A stretch of DNA of 64,000 bases from Actinomycetota bacterium. GTDB lineage: Bacteria; Actinomycetota; Geothermincolia; Geothermincolales; RBG-13-55-18. The translations under genes were made by a program, and so were the position numbers. The stretch covers positions 211,358 to 275,357 of the forward strand of contig JACIXD010000005.1 in NCBI GenBank assembly GCA_014360645.1, given 5' to 3'. This document shows, in pieces, positions 8,207 through 16,682 of this stretch; the first letter of the stretch is position 1; each line of letters begins with the position of its first letter. Under the pieces are notes generated by a model that was not told the DNA's origin, searched no databases, and was given only the letters and a program-made list of their open reading frames with translations.

Positions 8207-8489
8207 CAGGGGTCGGCAGGGGACCCGGCGCGAGAGCATGCCCTTCGGCGCTCCCCGGAAGGTGGTGTTGCCGGCATCCCGCGGCTGCCCCTCGTCTTGT
8301 TGTTGAAAAGTACCTGGCCCGAGTGAAGGCATCCGAGCTCGAAAAGGCGTCGCAACAGGGCCGGCTTGTCCACATGGGCGAGCGGCAATACATCGCGCGC
8401 TATGGTGGTTTCGAAAAGCGCGTCCTTTATGTAGCTTGATTTGCTAGGGGCCTTTCAGTTTATACATCACTACCGGGGACTCTAGCGGC
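8207..8489. other. Intergenic region upstream of moa and the AbiEii remnant
   Basis: No complete gene. On the plus strand 8299-8439 an open frame reads EKYLARVKASELEKASQQG and ends at a stop. It lacks a convincing start and may be a leftover of the AbiEi/AbiEii locus whose toxin tail follows at 8490. Confidence 0.4.
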
Positions 8490-8831
8490 ATGAGCAGGAG
8501 GGATCGGCGCGATATATCGCTCGATGACATAGGATACGACATCAACGAATTGCATAACGTTCTCCTGCCCACTCTACGCAATGATTATGCATCGTATATC
8601 AAGGTTGTCAGTTCTTGGGCGGACCGCCTGGTGCTCGAGTGCCGGGAGGGTCTTTCCGACCTCTTGCCTTTGCGAGCGAACAAAATCGATTTCCTTACAC
8701 TCTTAAAGGACGAGGGGGAAATACATCCTGTGCTGCTCACTTCGGGTAAGCATCTATTGCGCAAGATCGAGAGGGAACCTGGATTGCTCTGGAAAGCTCA
8801 GAATGTGAAGGAATACAGACGAAAGGCTTAA
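8490..8831 (+). pseudogene. AbiEii-type nucleotidyltransferase toxin, C-terminal remnant
   Basis: 113 aa with base composition lower in GC than its neighbours. The segment GEIHPVLLTSGKHLLRKIER followed by PGLLWKAQNVKEYRR resembles the extreme C-terminus of AbiEii/AbiGii toxins, while the upstream nucleotidyltransferase fold (GS-motif and Asp residues) is absent. It is therefore either a decayed toxin tail or an unrelated small protein. No antitoxin gene is recognisable beside it. Assignment is by eye and moderate. Confidence 0.5.
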
Positions 8832-8983
8832 GAGCCGTAAACACGGGAGGTTTCCGGCATTCGATACTTCACTTCGATGACTTCTAGCGACAGCAACCTC
8901 TATTCTCCACACAGGTCATGTCCAAGGCATCGGCATGACCGTCACGGGGCCTGGCCGTCCTCATCCCGGGGGGGAAAGCCATC

Positions 8984-10117
8984 CTACCTCAACTCGCGCA
9001 GGAGGGAAGCCGTTTCCCTGCAGGCCTTCTCCAGCAGAGGCTCCGCGAAGCGCATGCTCTCTTCCCGACTCATGGGGCCGCGAGCGATGCCCAGGAGCGC
9101 GGTCACCCCCAGTTCGTGCAGCTTCTCCGCTCCCGCGGCGACCTCACCACCCAGGGCCAGCACCGGGATACCGCGGCGCGCGGCGGCCCGGGCGACCCCG
9201 GTGACCGTCTTCCCCTGGGCGGTTTGGGCGTCAAGCCTTCCCTCTCCGGTGACCACGAGGTCGCAGGCGTCCAGCCTTTCCTCGAAGCCCACCGCCTCCA
9301 TGACCACCTCTATGCCCGGTCGGACCTCGGCCCCCAGGAAGGCCATGAGCCCGAAGCCCAGGCCTCCCGCGGCCCCGGCACCGGGACGGTCCGCGCAGTC
9401 CAGGCCCAGCGTCCTCTCCGTGACCTCCGCCAGCCTCGCCAGCCCCCGCTCTAGGCGCTCCACCGCACAGGCATCCGCGCCCTTCTGGGGAGCATAGACC
9501 CTCGATGCGCCCTCCTCCCCCAGCAGGGGGTTGGCCACGTCGCAGGCGACGATCACCTCCGTCTCCTCCAGGCGCGAGTCCAGCCCCGTGAGGTCTATGG
9601 TGGCAAGATCTACCAGGCCGCCCCCTCCCGGCGGGAGCTCCGCGCCCGAGGAGTCCAGGAAGCATGCCCCCAAGGCGGCGGCCATGCCCGTGCCCCCGTC
9701 GTTGGTGGCGCTGCCCCCGATGCCCACGACGATGCGGCGCAGGCCGGCGTCGAGGGCGCACCGTATGAGGTCCCCCGTGCCCGTGGTGGTGGCGATAAGG
9801 GGGTTACGCATCACGGCCGGGACCAGCGCCAGGCCCGAGGCGGCGGCCATCTCCACCACCGCGGTAGCCCCGTCCCCCAGGATGCCCAGGGGGGCGCGGC
9901 GGGGTTCGCCCAGCGGGCCCCTGACCTCGCAGTCCAGCGTCCTGCCGCCGGTGGCCTCCACCAGAAGCTCCAACGTGCCCTCTCCCCCGTCGGCCAGGGG
10001 ACAGAGCTCAACCTCCGCCTCCGGCCAGGCGCTCCTGAAGCCTCGGGCCATGGCCTCGGCGGCCTCCTGCGCGCTCAGGGATCCCTTGAACTTGTCCGGG
10101 GCGACCAATACCCGCAT
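8984..10117 (-). CDS. Glycerate 2-kinase (GarK/GlxK type)
   Basis: 377 aa. MRVLVAPDKFKGSLSAQEAA at the N-terminus, LADGGEGTLE (about residues 45-54), GIGGSATNDGGTGMAAALGA (about 125-144) and VTGEGRLDAQTAQGKT (about 283-298) are diagnostic of the type-I glycerate kinase family, which phosphorylates glycerate to 2- (or 3-) phosphoglycerate. ATG at 10117 is chosen over an upstream in-frame extension because it starts the conserved PDKFKGS block. It is seven bases after the flavoprotein gene, so probably one transcript, though no metabolic link is obvious. Confidence 0.92.
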   Translation of the reverse strand: MRVLVAPDKFKGSLSAQEAAEAMARGFRSAWPEAEVELCPLADGGEGTLELLVEATGGRTLDCEVRGPLGEPRRAPLGILGDGATAVVEMAAASGLALVPAVMRNPLIATTTGTGDLIRCALDAGLRRIVVGIGGSATNDGGTGMAAALGACFLDSSGAELPPGGGGLVDLATIDLTGLDSRLEETEVIVACDVANPLLGEEGASRVYAPQKGADACAVERLERGLARLAEVTERTLGLDCADRPGAGAAGGLGFGLMAFLGAEVRPGIEVVMEAVGFEERLDACDLVVTGEGRLDAQTAQGKTVTGVARAAARRGIPVLALGGEVAAGAEKLHELGVTALLGIARGPMSREESMRFAEPLLEKACRETASLLRELR

Positions 10118-10124
10118 CGGCGGA

Positions 10125-10940
10125 TCAAATAGGAAGGCGTCGGGCGATCTCCTCCTCTTCCCGGTACTGGTCGAGGCGGGAGAGCAGCAGGTTCCAGTCC
10201 ACGGCATGGCCGTCGAACTCGGGGCCGTCCACGCAGGCGAAGCGGGTCTTGCCCTCGACCTCGCACCGGCAGGTACCGCACATGCCCGTTCCGTCCAGCA
10301 TGATGGAGTTGAGGCTCACCCTGGTGGGGACGTCGTATTCCGCCGTCACCGCGCTTGCGAACTTCATCATGATGGCGGGGCCGATGGCGATGACCAGGTC
10401 CACCTTCTCGCCTTTCAGGCGCTCCTCGAGGGCCCAGGTCACGCGCCCCTTCAACCCCCTGCTCCCGTCATCGGTGGTGAGCACCAGCTCGTCGGTAACC
10501 CCCGCCATCTCCTCCTCCAGGATGAGGAGGTCGGCGCTGCGGGCTCCGATTATCCCGGTCACGCGGTTGCCCGCCTCCCGCAGGGCGCGGCATATGGGGA
10601 AGATGGCGGCGATGCCCACGCCCCCTCCCACGCATACCACGTGTCCGTAGTCGCATATCTCCGTGGGCCGGCCCAGGGGCCCCACCAGGTCCAGGATGTC
10701 GTCTCCCTCCTCCATGAGGCTGAGCTTGCGGGTGGAACGGCCCACCACCTGCAGCACCAGCCGTATCCACCCCTCCTCGGGCGACCAGTCGCAGAGGGTG
10801 AGGGGGAAGCGCTCGCCCGTCTCGTCCAGGCGCAGGATGACGAACTGCCCCGCCCGCGCCCTGCGCGCCACTTTCTCCGCCCTGACCTTCACGGAGAAAA
10901 CCGTCTCCGCCAGTTGCTCCTTTGCCGTGATGGGAAACAT
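10125..10940 (-). CDS. NfnA/PyrK-like FAD/NAD-binding [2Fe-2S] subunit
   Basis: 271 aa. An FAD-binding ferredoxin-reductase fold (GQFVILRLDETGERFPLTLCD near residues 31-51), the NAD-binding GGGVGIAAIFPICRAL (about 104-119) and a C-terminal [2Fe-2S] motif GTGMCGTCRCEVEGKTRFACVDG match the small subunit of NADH-dependent ferredoxin:NADP oxidoreductase and related sulfide/dihydroorotate-dehydrogenase-like proteins. The usual partner (GltA/NfnB or PyrD) is not adjacent; glycerate kinase follows instead. ATG at 10940 follows AGGAGGTCGC. Confidence 0.85.
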   Translation of the reverse strand: MFPITAKEQLAETVFSVKVRAEKVARRARAGQFVILRLDETGERFPLTLCDWSPEEGWIRLVLQVVGRSTRKLSLMEEGDDILDLVGPLGRPTEICDYGHVVCVGGGVGIAAIFPICRALREAGNRVTGIIGARSADLLILEEEMAGVTDELVLTTDDGSRGLKGRVTWALEERLKGEKVDLVIAIGPAIMMKFASAVTAEYDVPTRVSLNSIMLDGTGMCGTCRCEVEGKTRFACVDGPEFDGHAVDWNLLLSRLDQYREEEEIARRLPI

Positions 10941-11452
10941 GCGACCTCCTTTTCAGCACCCAATGGGGAAGCTGGTCGTCCGGGACCTCCGCCGCGGCGG
11001 AGATGGGTTCGTCCCGCCGGGCGCGGCGCCGCGACCCGGCCCCCGGCCCCCGCCGTCTTTGAGCCACGGAGAGCTCGCTAAATAAGATACCATAACCGCC
11101 GCGGAGACGTTCCACAGCAGCACGGTAGGGCCGTGACCGCAGCCGGGTCTCATGGACTTCGTTTCGGCGTGCGGCAAAGACTACATCCATGGTCGGGTTA
11201 CGGTGCATCGCCTGAAGAGAGGGAGCCGGGCATAGGTTCGTACCGGTTGTTGCGGGATCCGTGTGTACGGAAACCCCTCCGCATATCTACCTCGCGCGAT
11301 TTCCTTGGCCGCCACGCGGCATTCCCCGTGCACGCGGATCGGGTGACGCCCGCGAGGACTTTGCCGGGGCCTCGGCACGGTTTCCCGCGCATGCGTAGCG
11401 GGTCGCGTCATGATCGCGGCGAGCTTGCGGACAGAAGATGAGGCGCCCTCGC
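10941..11452. other. Gene-poor region with two CRISPR-like units
   Basis: No convincing coding sequence. Two units 60 bases apart, TTCCCCGTGCACGCGGATCG (11322 on) and TTTCCCGCGCATGCGTAGCG (11381 on), resemble degenerate type I-E CRISPR repeats. Otherwise nothing recognisable. Confidence 0.4.
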
Positions 11453-12241
11453 TCAGCCCGCCTGGCGTCCCAGTTCCTGGAAAAGCCTCTCCTTGATCGC
11501 CCTGACCTCGGAGACGAAGGCGGGATCGGCATCGTAGGGACTCGTGCCCTCCAGGTCGGAGCGCCGTATGCTCTGGTTGTAGGAGATGGAGCCCAGGAAG
11601 GGAAGTCCGTCCAGGCGGCCCTTCACCAGCTCCTCCTCACGGGCATCCTGGACCTTGTTGAGCACCACGAAAACGTTCTTCACCTTGAGGTCGGAGGCCA
11701 GGCGGCGGATGGTGTTGGCGGTCTGCACGCTCCGCATGCCCGGCTCGATGACCACGATCATGGCATCCACCGCCCCCGCGGTTCCCCTTCCCAGGTGCTC
11801 GAGCCCCGCCTCCATGTCCAGGATCACCACGTCGTCGCGGGCGAGCAGGAGGTGCTGCAGCAGCGCCTTGAGCATCACCGACTCCGGGCACACGCAGCCG
11901 CCGCCTCCCTCCTTGACCGTGCCCATCACCAGCAGGCGCACCCCTTTGTGCACCCGCGAGAGGGCTTCGGGGAGGTCGTCCACCCTGGGGTTCATCTTGA
12001 AATAGGTGCCGAAGGTGCCCGGCTTTGACCCCGTGCGTTCGGCGATGAGTTCCTTCATGTCCGCGATGGGCACCACGCCCGTCATCTCCTCCTCGGAGAT
12101 GCCCAGGCTGGACGCCAGGTTGGCGTCGGGATCCGCGTCAACCGCGATGACGTTGTAACCCTCGTCTGCGAGCAGCCGCGCCAGGCCGCCCGCCAGGGTG
12201 GTCTTTCCCACCCCTCCTTTGCCGGTGACCGCTATCTTCAA
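11453..12241 (-). CDS. cooC: CODH nickel-insertion ATPase CooC
   Basis: 262 aa. The N-terminus MKIAVTGKGGVGKTT is the deviant Walker A of SIMIBI ATPases, AVDADPDANLASSLGI follows, and the GGGGCVCPES segment carries the CxC pair that binds nickel in CooC dimers. It loads Ni into carbon-monoxide dehydrogenase. The TTG at 12241 follows AAAGGAG by eight bases and gives the family length; upstream in-frame sequence is not family-like. No CODH gene lies in this window. Confidence 0.88.
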   Translation of the reverse strand: MKIAVTGKGGVGKTTLAGGLARLLADEGYNVIAVDADPDANLASSLGISEEEMTGVVPIADMKELIAERTGSKPGTFGTYFKMNPRVDDLPEALSRVHKGVRLLVMGTVKEGGGGCVCPESVMLKALLQHLLLARDDVVILDMEAGLEHLGRGTAGAVDAMIVVIEPGMRSVQTANTIRRLASDLKVKNVFVVLNKVQDAREEELVKGRLDGLPFLGSISYNQSIRRSDLEGTSPYDADPAFVSEVRAIKERLFQELGRQAG

Positions 12242-12470
12242 GACCACCACTCCTTTGCATACGCGCTTATGCGCTACGCCGTGCCGCGGCCCGTTTCCGC
12301 ATCCGCGTTCCCGTCCCCGCGGCCCCACCGTGACCATGATAGGACGCCGGGGATCCCGAGGCACTGCCCTGGCTCATGTACATCTCTTCCCCTGTCGGGA
12401 GCGCCAAGCCCCCGTCTCGCGGCGACTTCCCCTATTGGCGGGAACCCCGGCGGGCAATTACCGGAAATCA

Positions 12471-12983
12471 TCAGGCGGAGCCGGGCCCCTCGCGCCTCCC
12501 GCCTTTCCGGCGCTCCACCACGGGCTGCCCCTGGGCGGGTGCGACGCGGTCGCGCCACATCAGCGCCCGCGCCACGTCCACCATGGACAAGCTTCCCACC
12601 AGCTTCCCCTCGCTGACCACGGGCAGCGCCCCGCCTCCTCCCTCCAGGAGTAGGCCGAAGGCGCCCTCCAGGGACTGTTCCGGGTCGAGGAAGATGCGGA
12701 CCCGCCGCATCACCTCTTTTACCTTGAGGTGGGGGAGGAGGTCGGTCGAGCGGCGGTGCGGGTGCAGCCGCGATGGAGCGCCGCGCTCCTCCACAAGCCG
12801 GTCATATTCGGGGACGAGGCAGCGCAGCAGTTCCTCGGCCCCGATCATCCCCACCGCCTCTTCGCCTGACGTGACCACGAGGTCGCCGGCCTGGGTCAAG
12901 GCCATCCTCTCCGCGGCCTCCTTTATGGTGGCGGTATCGTGGATGCGGGGCGGGTTGCGGTTCATCGCTTCCTTAACGAGCAT
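12471..12983 (-). CDS. Tandem CBS-domain protein
   Basis: 170 aa made of two CBS motifs: VKEAMNRNPPRIHDTATIKEAA to VTSGEEAVGMIGAEELLR (about residues 3-60) and VKEVMRRVRIFLDPEQSL to VVSEGKLVGSLSMVDVARAL (about 85-140). CBS pairs bind adenine nucleotides. With no fused catalytic domain it may be an energy or redox sensor for another protein. ATG at 12983 starts the first CBS; the longer upstream frame is low-complexity. Confidence 0.85.
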   Translation of the reverse strand: MLVKEAMNRNPPRIHDTATIKEAAERMALTQAGDLVVTSGEEAVGMIGAEELLRCLVPEYDRLVEERGAPSRLHPHRRSTDLLPHLKVKEVMRRVRIFLDPEQSLEGAFGLLLEGGGGALPVVSEGKLVGSLSMVDVARALMWRDRVAPAQGQPVVERRKGGRREGPGSA

Positions 12984-13665
12984 CGTCCCTCCTTCTGTAC
13001 GGCGCCTTTTCCGCCCGCTCGGCTTTATTATGCCCTCCATCCGTCTCCCGGTCACGCCTAGTGGGGGTGGAGGGACGGTGGCGGCAGGAGGTCTGGGTTT
13101 CCTTCGGGGGTGCCGGAGTCCGGCGGTTCTAAAATGCACGACACCGCTGGTTGTAAGGCGAATAAACGGCACCATAGACAAAAACTGCCGGCCTGCCTCT
13201 TTTAGTACGGGGACTCGCTCACGCGGCAGTGGGTCGCTCGGCGGACCTCCCATGGTGAAAACTGCCGGCGTGACTTTTCAGGACGGGGGTCCTATCTCCG
13301 CGCTCACTACAACGCCCTTCCCCGCAGTGGTGAAAGCTACATGCATGCAGTCTACTTATACGAGCCTTACCGCCCCTCTCCTTCTACTGCTTTACCGCAG
13401 TGGTGAAAACTGCCTGCATGCAGCCCTTCAGGGTCAAGTCCCGGAAAGCCTGCAAAAAACGGACTGACTCGTACCGTGCCGGGCTTCCCGGAGGTATGAC
13501 CTGAACAGGAGGCGCGCTATTGTTTACTGCTGGAGGGCGAGATGATAATATGATTTTTCAGTTTTTCGCGCTTCTGTCTGGCATGATCTTCTGGCGTGGT
13601 CTGGTGTTCTGGAGCGCTTTGCCTGGAGGGCGGGCAGGGCGGGTCGGCGAAACGGAGGTGCCGCG
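12984..13665. other. Intergenic region with a 75-base periodic repeat
   Basis: No gene is supported. It holds the four-unit repeat cluster described at 13171-13430 and an AT-rich stretch (GATGATAATATGATTTTT, near 13540) that may include the promoter of the lipid-kinase gene at 13666. Confidence 0.6.
13171..13430 (+). repeat. Four degenerate repeat units with 73-77 base period
   Basis: Cores AAAACTGCCGGC (13181), GGTGAAAACTGCCGGC (13254), GCAGTGGTGAAAGCTAC (13324) and GCAGTGGTGAAAACTGCC (13397) recur every 73-77 bases. The last two also share ATGCAG downstream, and the fourth can fold (GCAGT/ACTGC). Intervening sequences are unrelated. A variable period with conserved cores resembles a decayed CRISPR array with 36-base repeats, but another tandem element is possible. 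Confidence 0.45.
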
Positions 13666-14898
13666 GTGCCGGAGGAGGGCAGGGAGAGGAGATACCTGGT
13701 CATCGTGAATCCCGTCTCCAGGGGCGGCAAGGCCCAGGAGGAGGGTATCTGGCTGCTCAATCGCCTTAAACGCGCCGGGGTGAAGTACGAGGCCTTGTTC
13801 ACGGAGCGCGCAGGCCACGCCGAGGAGATGGTGGTACAGTGGGCCGATGAATTCGACGTGGTGGTCTCGGTCTCGGGCGACGGTACCACCAACGAGATCA
13901 TCAACGGCATCATGAAGGTCCCCTCCGCCGACCTCAAGCTGGCCATGTTCCCCGCCGGCACCGCCGACGACTTCGCCTGCAACATGGGGTATGACCGCAA
14001 GGACAAGGAGCAGGCGCTTAAGGCCATCCTGGGAAACGCCTACCGCACCATCGACCTCATCCGTTACGACGACCGGTACGCCGCCGTGACCTGGGGGCTG
14101 GGGGTCGATTCGGAGATCGCCGACGGCGCCTACAAGTGGAAGCGCTTCCGCATCCCCGCCTACTTCTACAGCGGCCTCAAGAAGTGCTTCTTCGAGGAGC
14201 GCAAGCGGTACCATGTCCGCTTCGACTACGAGGGACAGACCTTCGAGGGGTGGGTGCTCATCTCCATCCTCTGCAACGCGCCGGTCTTCGGCCGCTATAT
14301 CCGGATCAATCCCAATGCGCGTATGAACGACGGCCTGCTGGACCTCACCATAGGCCGGGAGATGCCCAACGTATACGGCCTGCTGCTCTTCGCCTTCGCC
14401 TGCATGGGAGGCCGGCACGGCTTCTCCCGCCTGGTCTCCTACCACCAGGTGCGGAGCATGCGCGTGGAGTGTAAGACGGAGACCTACGCCCAGATCGACG
14501 GCGAGGTCTACAAGTTCGATGCGGGGAGGGTCATCAACCTCTCGGTGGTCCCGCGGGCCCTGAAGGTGCTGGTGCCCGCCGCTTCCCTCAAGAACAGGAG
14601 ATTGCCCTTCGTCCCCACGGAGGAACCCTCGGAGCCCGTGCAGCTCCGGCTGATCCCCCAGCGGGAAGGGGTCTCGGAGGAGCTCGAGGAGCTGTCCCGG
14701 AGGGTGAAGGCCAGGGTGGACCAGGCCTTGGAGGCGGCGCGCCTTGGACCTCGCCTGGCCCCCACCTTCAGCCGCCGGCGCAAGACCGGGCGGCAGCAGG
14801 TCCTTTTCCGCCCGGACCGCGAGGAGAGGTTGGTGCGGGGAGCGGCCCGAAGGCTGAAAAAGGAGGCCAAGGCCAGGGGTTCCCGCGGCGGGAGATAG
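13666..14898 (+). CDS. Diacylglycerol kinase family lipid kinase
   Basis: 410 aa. LVIVNPVSRGGKAQEE (about residues 11-26) and VSVSGDGTTNEIINGIM (about 65-81) are the ATP-binding motifs of the DAGK/YegS family, followed by FPAGTADDFACNMG. The body is family-like to about residue 310. The last 100 residues are Arg/Lys-rich with a predicted coiled segment (SEELEELSRRVKARVDQALEAA) and look like an extra basic tail. Likely phosphorylates a membrane lipid. GTG at 13666 follows GGAGGT by five bases. Confidence 0.88.
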   Translation: MPEEGRERRYLVIVNPVSRGGKAQEEGIWLLNRLKRAGVKYEALFTERAGHAEEMVVQWADEFDVVVSVSGDGTTNEIINGIMKVPSADLKLAMFPAGTADDFACNMGYDRKDKEQALKAILGNAYRTIDLIRYDDRYAAVTWGLGVDSEIADGAYKWKRFRIPAYFYSGLKKCFFEERKRYHVRFDYEGQTFEGWVLISILCNAPVFGRYIRINPNARMNDGLLDLTIGREMPNVYGLLLFAFACMGGRHGFSRLVSYHQVRSMRVECKTETYAQIDGEVYKFDAGRVINLSVVPRALKVLVPAASLKNRRLPFVPTEEPSEPVQLRLIPQREGVSEELEELSRRVKARVDQALEAARLGPRLAPTFSRRRKTGRQQVLFRPDREERLVRGAARRLKKEAKARGSRGGR

Positions 14899-15130
14899 CG
14901 GCTCGGGCGGGACGGAACGCAAGCCCCCTTCGGGGTACGAGGAGAGATGCTTGTGCGCGGGGTAGCACGGAAAGACCGCGGCGCGCCGGAGGGGAAGGGG
15001 GTCTCGGGGCATCGCGCGGGCGGGGTCGCCATCAGGGACAGAGCAGTCTGGATGGGGGCGGGCCGGCAAATCCCCTGATAGGGGCATGATACATATCATC
15101 CTTTTGGCGGAAGAAAAGTGGACGTTCTGC
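14899..15130. other. Intergenic, no gene seen
   Basis: GC-rich spacer between the lipid kinase and the promoter at 15131; I see no coding or structural signal. Confidence 0.5.
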
Positions 15131-15159
15131 TTGACATGGAAATACCACTCTGCTAACTT
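15131..15159 (+). promoter_or_regulatory. Strong promoter of the candidate RNA
   Basis: TTGACA (15131-15136), exactly 17 bases, then TAACTT (15154-15159). The predicted start is about 15166. No protein gene follows on this strand for 3.5 kb. Confidence 0.65.
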
Positions 15160-15165
15160 CGAATC

Positions 15166-15385
15166 GACGGGTGGGACGACATATATGGTAGCGATTCTTG
15201 AGCCCCATCCGGGGTCGATTTTTTTGGACATTGAAAAGGGCCCTACGCTATAAGCTGCCGGCCAACCCCATATGCCCTATAGCATGAGATGGAATCAGCA
15301 CATTCCACCCCCTGAAATAGCCCTATCCGCCGGTGGCTTATAGCTCCCCTTTAAGAGGAGGCGCTTCGGCGCCTCCCTTCCTTTT
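15166..15385 (+). ncRNA. Candidate structured small RNA
   Basis: A stretch with no convincing ORF lies between a good promoter and a terminator. First part: CCCC/GGGG hairpin (15203-15214) followed by seven T (15219-15225), a possible early terminator giving an RNA of about 60 nt. Second part: a 16-bp closing helix (15247-15262 with 15329-15344) enclosing hairpins ATGC/GCAT (15272-15285) and TGGAAT/ATTCCA (15290-15307). Two pairs in the helix are U-G wobbles only on the plus strand, which supports that transcript direction. No known RNA family (6S, tmRNA, SRP, riboswitch) was recognised. Confidence 0.5.
15357..15385 (+). terminator. Intrinsic terminator with TTCG tetraloop
   Basis: GGAGGCGC (15357-15364), loop TTCG, GCGCCTCC (15369-15376), then CTTCCTTTT. 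An eight-base-pair GC stem followed by a T-rich tail. Confidence 0.75.
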
Positions 15386-15766
15386 AAGCTGTTGGAGAAT
15401 TCAGGAAAGCAGATCAAGGATAAAAGGTGCGGGGCCTCCCAGAAAAGTGATGGAGTCGAGCCGTATACGTGCGGAGCAAGGACCTTTTACGGCGCAAAGG
15501 GTAAGGGGGGATCATGCAGCGGACAGGTGGCGCGGGGGTCTGCCGCACCGGCAAAGGATGGATCCACACCGTTTGTTCCCCTCGCGCAGCGCCGCACTTC
15601 CGGGTCAGGCGAAGGGCACATGCCATGTCGTGTTTGGAAGGGCCGCGCCGTACCGGCAAAGAAAGGCGATCCATACCCGTTCAATTGACGTATGGCATCG
15701 GCTCCCAAGGGGAAAGCGAAAGCCGCACGGGCTTCCCGGGACCGCCGGGGAGGCGCCGCTTTCCCG
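15386..15766. other. Intergenic with a 105-base-spaced direct repeat
   Basis: No credible gene. ACCGGCAAAGGATGGATCCA (15547 on) recurs in degenerate form as ACCGGCAAAGAAAGGCGATC (15652 on), 105 bases later. Meaning unknown. Confidence 0.4.
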
Positions 15767-16564
15767 CTAGCCCGTCCGCCCCGGGACCCGTTCCACGAAC
15801 TCGGGCAGCATCAGCACCTCGACGTCCCCTCCGGCGGGAAGGACCGTCAGGGCCTGTCCATAGCAGCCGGTGCACACGGTGACCAGGGTGTCGGTGAGTA
15901 CGCTCGCGGCGATATGGGCGGCGCCCTCCGGCCGGTAACAGCATTGCGGCGCGTCGATGCGGTTCACCTTAAGTCCTTCCAGGCGGGAGAAGACCTCCTC
16001 GGTGGATTCCAGGTCCATGGGCACAGGGGAGAACCTGCGGTGAAGCCGGTAACAGCCGGCGTAGTAGTCGATCTCCCTGTCGAGGGATGTCTTTTCCAGG
16101 GCTTCGGCCAGGGCGCGCGGGTAGAAGACGATGTCCCGGTCGGGAAAGGCGTGCTTGTAGATGGGATAGCAGGGCGAACAGAAGATCACCAGCCTCCTCG
16201 CTCCCAGTTCGTCAGCCCGCATGAGGTTGAGGGCCACGAACTCCTTGGAGAGCTCGCGGCACTGCCCCAGGGCCTCCTCGTCACGCGCCTTGATGGCGGG
16301 GCGGTAGAGGTAGTTGCCGCAGCAGTACTCGCGAGAGAGAAAGGTGTAGGAGAAGTCGCCGCGGTCCAGCACGCGCGCCAGGGAGGCGAGCACGTGGGGG
16401 AGGAGGTGCAGCACCTGGCAGCCGGTGACGATGACGTTCTCCGCCTCGCGGTCATATGGCAGGCTGTGTTTCTCCAGCACCTCCGCCCGCGGCGGGAGCC
16501 CGGCTGCGGCGTTCCCGGTCTCCCTGATGGTCTCCACCATCCTCTCGTCTATCAATCCGCTCAT
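15767..16564 (-). CDS. HdrB-like CCG-domain (Fe-S) protein
   Basis: 265 aa with two CCG-type cysteine sets: GCQVLHLLPHV ... YCCGNYL ... FCSPCY and AGCYRLHRRF ... PQCCYRP ... VCTGCYGQ. This is the arrangement of heterodisulfide-reductase subunit B and related thiol-disulfide or electron-bifurcating oxidoreductase subunits that hold noncubane [4Fe-4S] clusters. No HdrA/HdrC neighbour is present, so the partner is unknown. ATG at 16564 follows AAGGAGGAG; the 34-codon upstream extension is not conserved-looking. Confidence 0.8.
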   Translation of the reverse strand: MSGLIDERMVETIRETGNAAAGLPPRAEVLEKHSLPYDREAENVIVTGCQVLHLLPHVLASLARVLDRGDFSYTFLSREYCCGNYLYRPAIKARDEEALGQCRELSKEFVALNLMRADELGARRLVIFCSPCYPIYKHAFPDRDIVFYPRALAEALEKTSLDREIDYYAGCYRLHRRFSPVPMDLESTEEVFSRLEGLKVNRIDAPQCCYRPEGAAHIAASVLTDTLVTVCTGCYGQALTVLPAGGDVEVLMLPEFVERVPGRTG

Positions 16565-16682
16565 CTTCTCCTCCTTTTGTCCCTTCAGGGTCAGATCTTC
16601 GCTCCTGGACCTGAAACCACGTAATGTCACATACCGAACCAACCCGCCTTGCATCCAATAACCCATATATTGGTAATGATGG

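Noticed and set aside
6475..8439. 654-codon plus-strand frame across moaC and moaA
   Set aside because: Antisense shadow of the moa genes; only its last 50 codons lie outside them and may be a separate remnant.
15333..15770. 145-codon plus-strand frame downstream of the candidate RNA
   Set aside because: It starts inside the RNA helix/terminator, lacks a ribosome site and has low-complexity composition.
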